DNA of 64,000 nucleotides from Streptomyces sp. ISL-1 (GCF_018614585.1 NZ_JAGGOI010000060.1:1-64000); one strand, 5' to 3'. Numbered from the stretch's first letter, positions 33,157-41,929 are shown. Notes: a model not told the origin generated them from the letters alone. Numbers and translations: made by a program.

Positions 33157-33456
33157 TCAGCGGCGGTTGACGCCTGCTGTGCCGAGCTCGTCCTTGCACT
33201 CCTCCGGCACAGCCACCATCTCGAACGTCGCCCTGCCGTCCTTCTCCGGCTCGTCGGTCGTCGCGGCCTGCTCGGCCTTCAGCTCGGCGGCGAGCTTGAC
33301 GCAGTCCACCTCACCGCCGCCCGAAGCGGGCCCGGGCTGGTGCGTCTCGGCGGGCGGCGGCTCACGCGGGCCTTCGGGTACGCCGGGACGGCCGACACCG
33401 GCGAGGATCCCAGCCGCCAGGACAAGGGCGACCAGTAACGCTGCCAGAGCCTTCAC
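33157..33456 (-). CDS. Small secreted or membrane-anchored protein
   Basis: 99 residues: KALAALLVALVLAAGILAG is a signal peptide or anchor; the rest is proline- and glutamate-rich with two cysteines (VDCVKLAAEL and VPEECKDEL) that could form a disulphide. GTG start overlaps the stop of a 30-codon gene (GTGA), which argues for real, coupled expression. No family recognised. It converges on nothing conserved and is divergent from the SUKH gene at 33582. Confidence 0.6.
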   Translation of the reverse strand: MKALAALLVALVLAAGILAGVGRPGVPEGPREPPPAETHQPGPASGGGEVDCVKLAAELKAEQAATTDEPEKDGRATFEMVAVPEECKDELGTAGVNRR

Positions 33457-33545
33457 GACAGCGCGGCCACGATGGCGGTGACGACGGTGACCGTGGCGAG
33501 CAGCATCGCGGAGCGCGTGGTCGCCTGGACCTTTGTGCGGGACAC
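33453..33545 (-). CDS. 30-residue membrane peptide coupled to the next gene
   Basis: Reads VSRTKVQATTRSAMLLATVT followed by nine more residues ending in AALS, i.e. a basic N-terminus and a single hydrophobic helix. GAAAGG lies 7 nt before GTG 33545 and its TGA overlaps the GTG of the 99-residue gene. It may be a real small membrane peptide or a leader that couples translation. Too short to judge by composition alone. Confidence 0.45.
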   Translation of the reverse strand: MSRTKVQATTRSAMLLATVTVVTAIVAALS

Positions 33546-33581
33546 GGGTTCGCCTTTCGTAGGTTTCGTAGGCTCGGGGGC

Positions 33582-34232
33582 ATGACCGAATACCCGAACG
33601 TTGAACCTGTGTGGGCGCGTATTACCTGCTGGCTGGAGAAGAACGCGCCGGTCTCCCACCAGAGCCTGCTGCCGCCGGCTACCGACGAGGAGGTCCGCAC
33701 CGATGAGGAGCAGCTGCGGCAGTGGCTGGGACATGGATTCCCCGATGAGTTGAAAGTCCTGTGGCGGGTGTGTGGCGGCGTGGAGTGCGTCGAGGTTGAA
33801 GCGGACGAGGAGGGCGAGCTTCGGTCGGACATGTTCCTGCCCGGTGGGGTTTTCCTCAGTCCGAGGCAGGCCGCCGCGATTCGCCTGTCGTTCAATTGGC
33901 CTGATGTCGACTGGGGGAGGGCGTGGGTTGCCTGGCTGGGTGAGGATCAGGAAGGGGCCCTGATGGGCCGCTACGTCGACGCATCCGGGGGGCCTGGAGG
34001 CGGCGGTGAGGGGCAGTGGTCCGCGCACTCCGGGCCCGAGATGGCCGCGCCCGAGTTTTCTTCTGTCGGTTCCTATCTCGAGGGGGTTGCCGAGGCGCTG
34101 GAGTCAGGCAGTGCTCCGTTCGTGAGTCAGAGATGGCCAGAGCTGCCTGGGGTGGTGAAGGGATGTCTGGTGTGGGAACACCCTGACTCTCCTGCTGTGG
34201 ACGGCTGGGAGTCGTTCCACCCGGTTTCTTGA
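33582..34232 (+). CDS. SMI1/KNR4 (SUKH) family protein, probable immunity protein
   Basis: 216 residues. PATDEEVRTDEEQLRQWLGHGFPDELKVLWRVCGGV is the SUKH start (E--E--LG--LP-ELR-l---NGG), followed by LPGGVFLSPRQAAAIR and WVAWLGEDQEGALMGRYVD. SUKH proteins commonly neutralise nuclease toxins of polymorphic toxin systems. It faces a secreted NucA/NucB-type nuclease protein gene tail to tail across a shared terminator, so it may be its immunity partner; the pairing is inferred. Confidence 0.82.
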   Translation: MTEYPNVEPVWARITCWLEKNAPVSHQSLLPPATDEEVRTDEEQLRQWLGHGFPDELKVLWRVCGGVECVEVEADEEGELRSDMFLPGGVFLSPRQAAAIRLSFNWPDVDWGRAWVAWLGEDQEGALMGRYVDASGGPGGGGEGQWSAHSGPEMAAPEFSSVGSYLEGVAEALESGSAPFVSQRWPELPGVVKGCLVWEHPDSPAVDGWESFHPVS

Positions 34233-34241
34233 GGACGGCGG

Positions 34242-34280
34242 GCTCCCAGCCCCAGCCTGTTCGAGGCTGGGGCTGGGAGC
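34242..34280. terminator. Bidirectional terminator between SUKH and nuclease genes
   Basis: GCTCCCAGCCCCAGCC and GGCTGGGGCTGGGAGC form a perfect 16-bp stem with a 7-nt loop, 9 bp after the SUKH stop and 12 bp from the facing gene's stop. It can end transcription from both sides. Confidence 0.85.
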
Positions 34281-34292
34281 GAGATCAGCCTG

Positions 34293-37200
34293 TCAGGGCT
34301 TCTTCATCTCGCAGATGAGGTCGGCCTTGGAGGTGTCACATGCCTTGAACCATGCGTCGCCGACATCCACGGTGTACGGGTCCTTGTCGAGCAGCCGGAA
34401 CTGCGGGGCGAACTCGTTGCCCAGGCGGCTCATCGCGCCCGAGTTCATGTACGTCGACATCGACGAGCGACCGCAGTTCTCGTCCCAGGTCGGTGGGTCG
34501 TAGCGGGTGTCGTCCAGCAGGTGTTCACTGCCGTCATCGGTCTTGGCCGACACGGTCTGGATGCACTCACCACCGCCGTCCGCCCCGGCAGGCATCTTGC
34601 CGCCCTTGTTGGCGGGCAGCCCCGGGGACTCGTAGGTCGAGGCGAACGGGAACTCGTCACACGAGATCGTATCCGGGTACGGGCTGTTCACGAGTTCCTG
34701 GTGCATCATCGTCTTCGGGTGGTTGACGAAGTTCTTCGTCGGCACCCAACCATCGGCGGCGCGCTTGCCCCGGTACTTGGTGCACATCACCTTGCGGGAG
34801 TCCTTCTCGGCGTTCCAACCGCTCTCCGCCCGGCTCGCAGACGGGTGGTAGTGCAGCGGCTTCTCCGGAGTGGCGCCGAGCCCCTTGGACGGCTTGCTCT
34901 TGTTCTGCACCATCCAGACGTGAGCCGCAGCGGCGGTGTACTTGGCGGTGTTGAACTTGTACTCAGGTGCGTACTGCGGCATCACACAACCGGGGACACC
35001 GTTGGAGTCGACCTTGTCGCAGCGCACGACGAGATCCGGGGACCGCCACGGGCCGCTCGCGTCCTGCCATTCACGCTTCCTGCCGTCTGGGGCAGGCGGC
35101 GGCTCCACGTCGGTGTCGGGCATGCCGGCGAAGTACACCGGCATGCTCTTGGAGAGGTCGATGTCGCGGGCGCCGGAGGCGTTGTCGACCTTGCCGTTCC
35201 ACTTGTGGTCGGCGGTGCCGGTGATCATGTGCGGGTCGTTGGGCTGGTTGCCGTTCATACCGCCTTTCCAGTTGGTTTCTCCGTAGAAGTCGATGTCCTT
35301 CCCGCCTGCCCCGTCGTTGCAGCCGTCGCTGTAGCACATGGAGGAGATCCAGGCGTCCGGGTCACCGGAGCCGAGCAGGACGGCGCGGTCCTGGGCGGGG
35401 AACGTGTTGGAGATGGGGTTCAGCTGGATCCAGGTCTTGACGTCGCTGGCGTGCGGGTCGGTCTTGATCTGGAAGGCGGTCTCGAAGGTGGCCTGGTATT
35501 CGATGTCGTCGACGCCGGGCAGGGTCTTGCTCCTGGCGGTGAAGCTGAGGTCGAAGAAGAGGCAGGCTTTGTTGCGGGTCATCAGCGACTTCTGTGCCTC
35601 ACCGGCAAGGCTCGGCTGGCACCAGGAGTCCTTTACGACCGGGTCGGGGTAGCTGGGCGCCCGCTTCGCAGCCTCCTTGGCTGCCTTCCGGGTGCCTTCG
35701 AGGGACCGCTGCGCCTTCGGGGTGATGGTCACCTCCATGCCGCCCTTGTTGAAGGTGCGGCTGGCCGAACCCTGCTTCCATCCCGGCGCAGGCAGTGGAT
35801 CGTCCGTGAGCGCGGGGGGCGTGGCGTCCGGGTCCGTCTTCGGCAGCTTGATGTCGATCTTCTGCTTGCGGTTGTAGTCCCGGTTTCCGGCGGTGAAGCC
35901 GTAGTCACGGATCGGGCCGACGTTGTCCGCGCGGTCCACGCTGCGGGTCTGCACCACGTGGTTGCCGTTCTCGGCGGGTGTCGCGATGTACGCGGCGGTG
36001 TTCGTCGCGGCGACGGCCTTGGTGGTCGTGGCGGTGGTGGTCGTGGGGGTGGTGGACCAGCCGGACTCCGCCGCATCGTCCTCGAACGGGTCGAGGCGGT
36101 ACTGCACGTCACGGGCGTCGGTGACGCCGGTGTCGACGTTGAAGGTGCCCTGGACGCCTGCTCCGCCGCCGCCCCAGTTTTCGGGGTAGGTCGCGGACGA
36201 CACGCTCTTGGGCTCGCCCGGCGCGGTGGTGTCCACGACGAACTCACGCCACGGGGACCAGTTCAGGTTGTAGTGGGTGCCGTCGTAGGCGTTGGTGCGG
36301 AACTTGTATGTCTTGCCGTTCACGAGCTGCCCGGCCGGGACCTTCACCGAGGCCCAGGAGCCCGGGGTGACGTAGCTGGAGACGATCAAGCCTTCCCCGG
36401 CCGGGGTGGTGATGGGCTTGTTCGTGGCCGCGTCGTAGATCTGGAAGGTTCCGTTGACCTTGTCACCGTCGGTGTCGGTGAACTTGTCCCGCAGGGTCGG
36501 CGTGGTGGTGTTCACCGCCCAGACACCGGCGTAGGACTTGAACGGGGCGCCGGCCTGCTGCGCGGTGCCGTCACCGGGACGGTAGTTCCAAGTGACCGTC
36601 AGCTTCGGCGGGTTGCTGGTGGCGTTCGCGCTGTTGACGCGCTTCCAGTCCTTGACGTCGTCCGTGGCGGCACGCAGGCCCATGTAGCCCTTGCCGTCCA
36701 GGGCGGAGGACCAGCTCTGCACGAGCGTGGTGACGTCCGCGGTGATCCACCCGTCGGGGGCCGCCGTGCAGGACGGGTTGCCCTTGGTCTGGGTGGAGGA
36801 ATGGAACTGCTGGTTCCAGGTGGGCTGCTTCGTCCAACGTGAGGCGGTGGACGAGGCGTTGGTGTCCCAGATCGTCCATTCCTGCGGCAGGCAGTCGGTG
36901 TTCCCGGAGTGGAAGTTCCACAGGGAGACGTCGGCGTTCGTGACGATCGCGTCCTTGAACGCCGCGGTGTTCCAGGTGACGAACGACCGGGCGGTGCGCG
37001 GAGTGCCGTCGCTGTTGGTGGTGCCGGGGTTGCCGAAGTCGAGTTCGACGTCCGTGGACAGGTCACCGGTCTCGCCCTGCTGGACGTAGGTGTCGAAGAC
37101 GTTCGACAGGTTCGACGTCGAGGGGTCGACGGTCACCGGGTACTTGGTGTCCGGGTCGGCGAGGAAGTCGGCGTCCGGGGTGATCACGAGGTCGAACGCG

Positions 37201-38105
37201 CCGTCGCCCTTGTCCACGACCTTCATGTCCACCGGGTGTCGGTTGGTGTGCTCCCCGGAGACCTTGTCGACCGCCGCGTCCCACATCACCGGGGCGGGCA
37301 TCACGGCCCGCTTCTCGCCGGTCTTCGGGTCGATGAAAGTCACCGACCCGTCCTTCTGCGGCCGGGCTTCGAGGCCCTCGGTCTTCAGCGGCAGGGTGTA
37401 GCTGTAGTCGCCGGTGGCGGGCCGCCGGTTGATGTCGACGAACTGCTCGAACCCCGTCCGGGTCGCCTCCACCACCACATCGGCGCCGGGGACGGCGTCC
37501 TTGTACGTGGCGCGGGTGCCGTCGAGCCGCGGTGTGGGCAGGCCGCCCTTCCACTGCAGCGTGACCTGCCCGTCGCCGCTGCCGAGGGTCACCAGGTCCC
37601 GGCCGGCCGCGTCCTCGGCCGCCTTGAGTGACCTGGCGGGGGTGCCGCCGCCGGAGGCGAGCCTGAGACCGCCGGGGTGGGCCTTGGAAACCACCTGACC
37701 GTCGGCGGTCGTGGTGAGCGTGGCGTCCACGTCCACCCACTTGCCGTCACGCTGCATCCGCGCGGGGCCCGAGGTCAGCTCCGAGGTGAGCGATCCGTCC
37801 GGGTTGGCGTGGGTGAGGGTGGTGGCCGTGGTCTCGTTCGGGACGAGAACCCTCTTCCCCGTTTTCTTCGCCCGGGCGAGGGCCCAGGGGATGCCGCCCT
37901 TGCTGTGCTCCGTCGCCCATGCGAGGTCCGCCTCGGCGATCTCCGCGGCACTCGGTTGTTTCGCCTCGGTGGCGGCGACCGGTGTGGATCCGTCCGCGGC
38001 CGTGGCTCCGGTGGTTCCCGTGATGGCGATTGGAGCCGCGGTAAGCAGTGCCGCGCCCACGGCTATGCGGGATAAGGCGCGTCTTCTTCTTACTAATCGG
38101 GACAA
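34293..38105 (-). CDS. Large secreted protein: DNRLRE-type repeats with C-terminal NucA/NucB nuclease domain
   Basis: 1270 residues, exported by a Sec-type signal (RRRRALSRIAVGAALLTAAPIAITG). The long middle resembles DNRLRE/Ig-like modules of Streptomyces cell-surface proteins (for example FVTWNTAAFKDAIVTNADVS, WITADVTTLVQSW, FVVDTTAPGEP). The end has the NucA/NucB pattern: NFVNHPKTMMHQELV, SCDEFPFASTYESPGLP and later an asparagine/arginine-rich tail, suggesting a secreted DNase or toxin. Start TTG 38105 is chosen because GAGGAG lies 8 nt upstream. Codons 4 and 11 are TTA and three AGA codons follow the first, so translation should need bldA tRNA. It faces a SUKH gene. Confidence 0.85.
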   Translation of the reverse strand: MSRLVRRRRALSRIAVGAALLTAAPIAITGTTGATAADGSTPVAATEAKQPSAAEIAEADLAWATEHSKGGIPWALARAKKTGKRVLVPNETTATTLTHANPDGSLTSELTSGPARMQRDGKWVDVDATLTTTADGQVVSKAHPGGLRLASGGGTPARSLKAAEDAAGRDLVTLGSGDGQVTLQWKGGLPTPRLDGTRATYKDAVPGADVVVEATRTGFEQFVDINRRPATGDYSYTLPLKTEGLEARPQKDGSVTFIDPKTGEKRAVMPAPVMWDAAVDKVSGEHTNRHPVDMKVVDKGDGAFDLVITPDADFLADPDTKYPVTVDPSTSNLSNVFDTYVQQGETGDLSTDVELDFGNPGTTNSDGTPRTARSFVTWNTAAFKDAIVTNADVSLWNFHSGNTDCLPQEWTIWDTNASSTASRWTKQPTWNQQFHSSTQTKGNPSCTAAPDGWITADVTTLVQSWSSALDGKGYMGLRAATDDVKDWKRVNSANATSNPPKLTVTWNYRPGDGTAQQAGAPFKSYAGVWAVNTTTPTLRDKFTDTDGDKVNGTFQIYDAATNKPITTPAGEGLIVSSYVTPGSWASVKVPAGQLVNGKTYKFRTNAYDGTHYNLNWSPWREFVVDTTAPGEPKSVSSATYPENWGGGGAGVQGTFNVDTGVTDARDVQYRLDPFEDDAAESGWSTTPTTTTATTTKAVAATNTAAYIATPAENGNHVVQTRSVDRADNVGPIRDYGFTAGNRDYNRKQKIDIKLPKTDPDATPPALTDDPLPAPGWKQGSASRTFNKGGMEVTITPKAQRSLEGTRKAAKEAAKRAPSYPDPVVKDSWCQPSLAGEAQKSLMTRNKACLFFDLSFTARSKTLPGVDDIEYQATFETAFQIKTDPHASDVKTWIQLNPISNTFPAQDRAVLLGSGDPDAWISSMCYSDGCNDGAGGKDIDFYGETNWKGGMNGNQPNDPHMITGTADHKWNGKVDNASGARDIDLSKSMPVYFAGMPDTDVEPPPAPDGRKREWQDASGPWRSPDLVVRCDKVDSNGVPGCVMPQYAPEYKFNTAKYTAAAAHVWMVQNKSKPSKGLGATPEKPLHYHPSASRAESGWNAEKDSRKVMCTKYRGKRAADGWVPTKNFVNHPKTMMHQELVNSPYPDTISCDEFPFASTYESPGLPANKGGKMPAGADGGGECIQTVSAKTDDGSEHLLDDTRYDPPTWDENCGRSSMSTYMNSGAMSRLGNEFAPQFRLLDKDPYTVDVGDAWFKACDTSKADLICEMKKP

Positions 38106-38542
38106 CTTGAACGCTCCTCTTGACCCACTCACGTTCCCTGAGCAGGGTCGGTCGATTTGCGAATGGCGACGCACAATCGGTGCCGCCGCAGGCATTTCTA
38201 TGCGTTCCCTGTCGAATGAACCACCGGATAAAGTCGGCCAATTGGGTAACCCCGCCAATGAGGACGTGATGCTCGACATGGTTTGACCAGGGTTGTACAC
38301 CGCGAGTTGACAGTTCGATAACAACCTGGCGGAGGAAACGTACGAGCCACCAACGGGCAAAGATGTGCAACTACTGAAAGGCGACTGCTCACGTACCTGA
38401 ATCGGGCGACCCTCCCGACTGAAGCAGCAGGTCAGCGCGCCACTCGTGAAGGTCTCGCAACCTGAACGCATCGCTATAAATCCATATCAACTGGACGCAA
38501 CTTCCGGCTATGCGAAGCGGCGACTGCGAGCAGAGGCTGACG
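38106..38542. other. AT-richer noncoding leader region of the nuclease gene
   Basis: About 440 bp without a convincing gene. Base composition is visibly lower in G+C than the flanks (for example CGCTATAAATCCATATCAAC near 38471). It should hold the promoter of the secreted nuclease gene on the minus strand. I see no clear promoter, repeat or attachment site. Confidence 0.5.
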
Positions 38543-38656
38543 ATGGACTGGGGTATCAAGCACCGCGACATCGGCCTGGTCGACGAGGCGCACACCATGC
38601 TGGAGAACCTGCGCCTGGAGACCGGAAAGAACGTGTGGGGCGGGTGGCGTGCGTGA
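38543..38656 (+). pseudogene. Short gene tail fragment of unknown family
   Basis: ATG 38543 opens 37 residues, MDWGIKHRDIGLVDEAHTML then ENLRLETGKNVWGGWRA, which look like the C-terminal helices of a larger regulator-type protein. Its TGA overlaps the GTG of the methyltransferase gene (GTGA). The N-terminal part is absent; upstream is noncoding. Probably a remnant whose end survived with the coupling site. Confidence 0.4.
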
Positions 38657-39228
38657 ACACCTTCGCCGGAACCTCCGCCTACTACCGACGCTTCCGCCCA
38701 GGCATCCCCGTTGCCCTCGCGGCCCTTCACGACCGGGCAGCGCCCACAGACAGTCCGCGGCGCCTCCTGGACATCGGCACCGGCCCGGGACTCGTGGTCC
38801 AGGCGCTCTTGCCGTACTTCGACGATCTGCTCGCGGTCGATGCCGAGCCAGGGATGCTCACGGAGGCCGAAGCCACGCTCCGCCCCGCGCTCGACGGCGC
38901 CCACCGACTGCAACTACGTCACGCGCTCGCGGAGGACTTCCTGCCGCCGGAGGGATGGCAGCCGCATCTCGTCACCTGTGGTCGTGTCTTCCACTGGCTG
39001 AACCAGCCGCGTTTCCTCGACCGGCTCAGCGAGTACATGGCCCCCGAGGGAGTGGTCGCGGTCTTCAGCGACCGGAGTCTGTGGACCGCCGACAATCCCT
39101 GGCAGCAGGCCGCCCGAGAGGCCGCCCAGGACTTCATCGGCGAGCAACGGAGAGCGGGCGACGGCGCCTTCACCGTCCTCACGGCACGCCGTCCCTCCGC
39201 ACACGGAGGTCGGGACGTTGGCCGCTGA
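38653..39228 (+). CDS. Class I SAM-dependent methyltransferase, possibly shortened
   Basis: 191 residues. Motif I LLDIGTGPGLVVQALLPYF, acidic motif II LLAVDAEPGML and the post-motif region PHLVTCGRVFHWLNQPRFLDRL match class I methyltransferases of the UbiE/Methyltransf_11 type. Such proteins normally have 230-270 residues; this one ends in an arginine-rich tail (TARRPSAHGGRDVGR) that looks like a frameshifted end. GTG start overlaps the preceding fragment. Activity doubtful. Confidence 0.65.
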   Translation: MNTFAGTSAYYRRFRPGIPVALAALHDRAAPTDSPRRLLDIGTGPGLVVQALLPYFDDLLAVDAEPGMLTEAEATLRPALDGAHRLQLRHALAEDFLPPEGWQPHLVTCGRVFHWLNQPRFLDRLSEYMAPEGVVAVFSDRSLWTADNPWQQAAREAAQDFIGEQRRAGDGAFTVLTARRPSAHGGRDVGR

Positions 39229-39532
39229 CGTGTTGGAAGACCGGTATGGGCTGGTCGCCGACATCGTCGAACCGGTGCACATGGACACGGACACCATCAA
39301 CCGGCGAGTCCTGACGGACGACGGGAGCCCGGCCTACCGAGTCCCGCACGTTCTCGTCGAAGTGGCCGCCGACATGTACACCCGCCCGATGGATCCGGAC
39401 CAGCTGGCCGGGTTCATCGAGACGGTGGCCGGGCAGCTGGAAGTGCTTCGCGCGATGCACCCCCGGCTCACCGCAGCCCGCGCCGAATGGGCCGCGCGGA
39501 CCGATACGACCACCAACGCCGAGGCAGCGTAA
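39218..39532 (+). CDS. Small protein, possible composite remnant
   Basis: 104 residues from TTG 39218 (GGAGGT lies 8 nt upstream). The first 30 residues (EDRYGLVADIVEPVHMDTDT then INRRV) resemble the start of aminoglycoside-phosphotransferase-like proteins; the remainder (PHVLVEVAADMYTRPMDPDQ and LAGFIETVAGQLEVLRAMHP) resembles the C-terminal part of small Streptomyces proteins such as DUF6907. The two halves do not normally occur together, so this may be a fusion of fragments. Overlaps the methyltransferase end by 11 bp. Confidence 0.45.
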   Translation: MAADVLEDRYGLVADIVEPVHMDTDTINRRVLTDDGSPAYRVPHVLVEVAADMYTRPMDPDQLAGFIETVAGQLEVLRAMHPRLTAARAEWAARTDTTTNAEAA

Positions 39533-39720
39533 TCCCGCCGGTCCAAAGGCCATCCCGAGGGCTGCGACTCCAACGTCATGCTCCGACGGCTGTCGCGAAC
39601 GCCCAGCCCAGAGGCCTCGCCCGCCCCTCCGCTCCAGGGACTTTTCAGGGACTTTCAGCGCTGTCTGAGGGACTTCCGAGGGATTTTTTGCCGCCCAACA
39701 CAGCAAGCTCCTGAAAGATC

Positions 39721-39756
39721 GGAAAGGGCCTCCATCACAGATCAGAGGCCCTTTCC
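39721..39756 (-). terminator. Terminator of rnpB
   Basis: GGAAAGGGCCTC and GAGGCCCTTTCC form a perfect 12-bp stem with a 12-nt loop, 21 bp beyond the 3' end of RNase P RNA. Confidence 0.8.
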
Positions 39757-39776
39757 AAGGCATAGCCGCAGGTGGC

Positions 39777-40190
39777 GGCAGACGAGTCGGGCTGTACGCC
39801 GGGTTCTGTCACCCGGTCGCCTCGCGGCGGCCGGGGAGACGGCCATCCATCTAGGACCGACGTTGCCGTCGGCCTCGTGCGGTCTACCCGCGGACTCGGG
39901 CGGGCAGCCCTCGATCGTCCGCGCAGGGCCGCCTTTTACAGCGGCCCCTCTTGACCTTGCTCCAGGTGGGGTTTACCTAGCCGCCTGAGTCACCTCAGGC
40001 GCTGGTGGTCTCTTACACCACCGTTTCACCCTTACCGGGGACCGAAGTCCCCGGCGGTCTGTTTTCTGTGGCACTGTCCCGCGGGTCACCCCGGGTGGGC
40101 GTTACCCACCACCTTGCCCTGTGGAGCCCGGACGTTCCTCGGGGAAATCCAGAGGATCTCCACGCGGCCGTCCGCCCGGCTCGTCTGCCG
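39777..40190 (-). ncRNA. rnpB: RNase P RNA, bacterial class A
   Basis: Catalytic RNA that removes 5' leaders from tRNA precursors. Read on the minus strand the core is plain: GGCAGACGAGCCGGGCGG at the 5' end, GAGGAACGTCCGGGCTCC and ACAGGGCAAGGTGGTGGGTA (P4 5' strand and J3/4), AAGGGTGAAACGGTGG, CAAGAGGGGCCGC, and near the 3' end GGGTGACAGAACCCGGCGTA with GACTCGTCTGCC closing helix P1 against the 5' end. Length about 414 nt, normal for Streptomyces. Ends are set from the P1 helix and may be off by a few bases. Confidence 0.95.
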
Positions 40191-40198
40191 TGCACGCC

Positions 40199-40204
40199 AT
40201 GTTA
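40199..40204 (-). promoter_or_regulatory. -10 box of rnpB
   Basis: On the minus strand TAACAT lies 9 nt before the inferred 5' end of RNase P RNA; TTTGTC about 16 bp upstream is a weak -35. Confidence 0.5.
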
Positions 40205-40383
40205 CCTGGCGTGTTGCAAGGACAAAGCCCGCGGAGCCGGTCGCCCAGGACGCCGCGAGGGTCGGCGCCTGGGGGAAGGAAGCCGCTGCTCACTTCGCGG
40301 ATGGTCGTGCCGCGGACGAGGGCCCAGGCCGCGCGGGCAGTGTTCTCTTCGTTCTCGTCGCCGCCGAACGCGCACGGGAGCCC

Positions 40384-41826
40384 TTACGCAGGCGCGAACA
40401 GCACCTTCGCCCTCCCCGGGTCCGCCTGTGTGAGCCGGACCCGCAGCCGCTCCCCCAGCGGAAGTCCCGCCTCGCCGCCCTTGATCCTCGCCACCACCGC
40501 CGGGTACTCCAACTGGACCGTGCCGACAGCCGGTTCGCGCTCCTGCACATCCACCACGATCGCGTCGAAGACCTCCCCGACCCGATCCTTCAGCAGCGCC
40601 GCCTCGACGATGTCGACGCACTCCCGCTCCACTGTGTTGGCACGCCGGGAGCCCTCCGCCATCTCCTTCGGCAGGGACTCCAGCGCGGCGGCGACCCACT
40701 CCGGCGGCTCCGCTCCCGCCACCGAGGCCACGCACAGCTCGCCCGTGTACCGGTCGACCAGACGCCGCAGCGGCGCGGTGCAGTGCGTGTACTCGTCTGC
40801 CACCGCCGCGTGGACCGAGGGCGAGGGCACCGCACCCCCGGTGAACGCGGTGTAGCCCGCGCCGCGCAGCAGGGTCGTGCACTCCTGGAGGAAGGCGGCG
40901 TGGTGGGCGTTGTGGGGGTCGAGGGAGCGGACCAGTTCGGCGTACGAGACATGGTGCGGCCAGTCGACGCGCAGCGCCTTCGCCGAGAGGCGCAGCCGCG
41001 CCACCGCGCCGTCCGGGGCGGTGGGCAGGGTGCGCAGGATGCCGGTGCCCGCCGCGATCATGAGGTCGGCCGCGGCCATGCCGGTGAGCAGGGAAATCTG
41101 GGCGTTCCAGCCGTCGACCGGAAGCATGGCGCGGTATTCGAGGAAGTAGGAATGGTTCCGCTCGACGACTTCCTGCTCGGGGACGTTCAAGGAGATCCCG
41201 CCGCGTTCGCTCTCCAGCCTCTCGCGCAGCTGCCCGATCTCCCTGAGCAGCGCCAACGGCTCCTCGGCGGTGCCCGCGTCGATCTGCCGCTGCGCGCCCT
41301 CGTAGTCGAGCTTGGCCCGGCTGCGTACGAGCGCCCGCCGCACCTCGGCCGAGACGGTTCGGCCCTCGGCGTCGAGGTCGATCTGCCAGACCAGCGCGGG
41401 CGCGTTCTGGCCGGGCAGCAGGCTGGCCGCGCCCTCGGAGAGCAGCGCCGGATGGAGCGGAACCCTCTCGTCCGGGAAGTAGAGAGTCTGCACCCGGCGG
41501 TGGGTCTCGGCGTCGAGCCCGCCGCCGGGCGTGACGAAGGCGGCGACGTCGGCGATCGCGTAGTGGACTCTGAAGCCCCCGGGCTCGCGGCGGGCGAGGA
41601 ACATCGCCTGGTCGAGGTCGGCGGAGCCCGGCGGATCGATCGTGAAGAACGGGATGCCGGTGGCGTCGCGCTCCGGCAGACGCGGGGCTCTGGCGGCCGA
41701 CTCCGCCTCCGCGAGGACCTCCGCCGGGAAATCGTCCGGCACGCCGAGCGTCGTACGCAGCTTCCGCAGGGCGGCCCCCAGCGGAGCCTGGGCTGTGCCG
41801 GTCACACGCATATGGCGGCGGGGCAT
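40384..41826 (-). CDS. RNB-domain exoribonuclease (RNase II/R-like, short form)
   Basis: 480 residues with the RNB catalytic domain and no N-terminal cold-shock domains, as in actinobacterial short forms. Catalytic aspartates lie in FFTIDPPGSADLDQAMFL (D-P-x-x-x-D-x-D-D/Q pattern). HYAIADVAAFV, LYFPDERVPLHPALLSEG and YTHCTAPLRRLVDRY (the T-SPLRR-like motif) complete the fold. A 3'-5' processive exonuclease on RNA is expected. Start ATG 41826 with second ATG five codons in. It lies upstream of rnpB in the same direction, with 190 bp between. Confidence 0.92.
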   Translation of the reverse strand: MPRRHMRVTGTAQAPLGAALRKLRTTLGVPDDFPAEVLAEAESAARAPRLPERDATGIPFFTIDPPGSADLDQAMFLARREPGGFRVHYAIADVAAFVTPGGGLDAETHRRVQTLYFPDERVPLHPALLSEGAASLLPGQNAPALVWQIDLDAEGRTVSAEVRRALVRSRAKLDYEGAQRQIDAGTAEEPLALLREIGQLRERLESERGGISLNVPEQEVVERNHSYFLEYRAMLPVDGWNAQISLLTGMAAADLMIAAGTGILRTLPTAPDGAVARLRLSAKALRVDWPHHVSYAELVRSLDPHNAHHAAFLQECTTLLRGAGYTAFTGGAVPSPSVHAAVADEYTHCTAPLRRLVDRYTGELCVASVAGAEPPEWVAAALESLPKEMAEGSRRANTVERECVDIVEAALLKDRVGEVFDAIVVDVQEREPAVGTVQLEYPAVVARIKGGEAGLPLGERLRVRLTQADPGRAKVLFAPA

Positions 41827-41929
41827 GGACCGAGCGTATGGCGGTCCCGGACGGACGGCACCCCGGGTGACCGTAGGCTGGCGCGGGGGGCCGCACCCCC
41901 CGTCCCCGTACGTACGAAGGAGACTTGCC

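Noticed and set aside
34521..36842. 773-codon plus-strand frame opposite the secreted nuclease gene
   Set aside because: Composition is arginine/valine/glycine-rich shadow coding; the minus frame has a signal peptide and domains.
38471..38471. ATG at 38471 as start of the secreted nuclease gene
   Set aside because: The extra 122 residues lack a signal peptide at the front and similarity; TTG 38105 has a ribosome site and is followed by the signal peptide.
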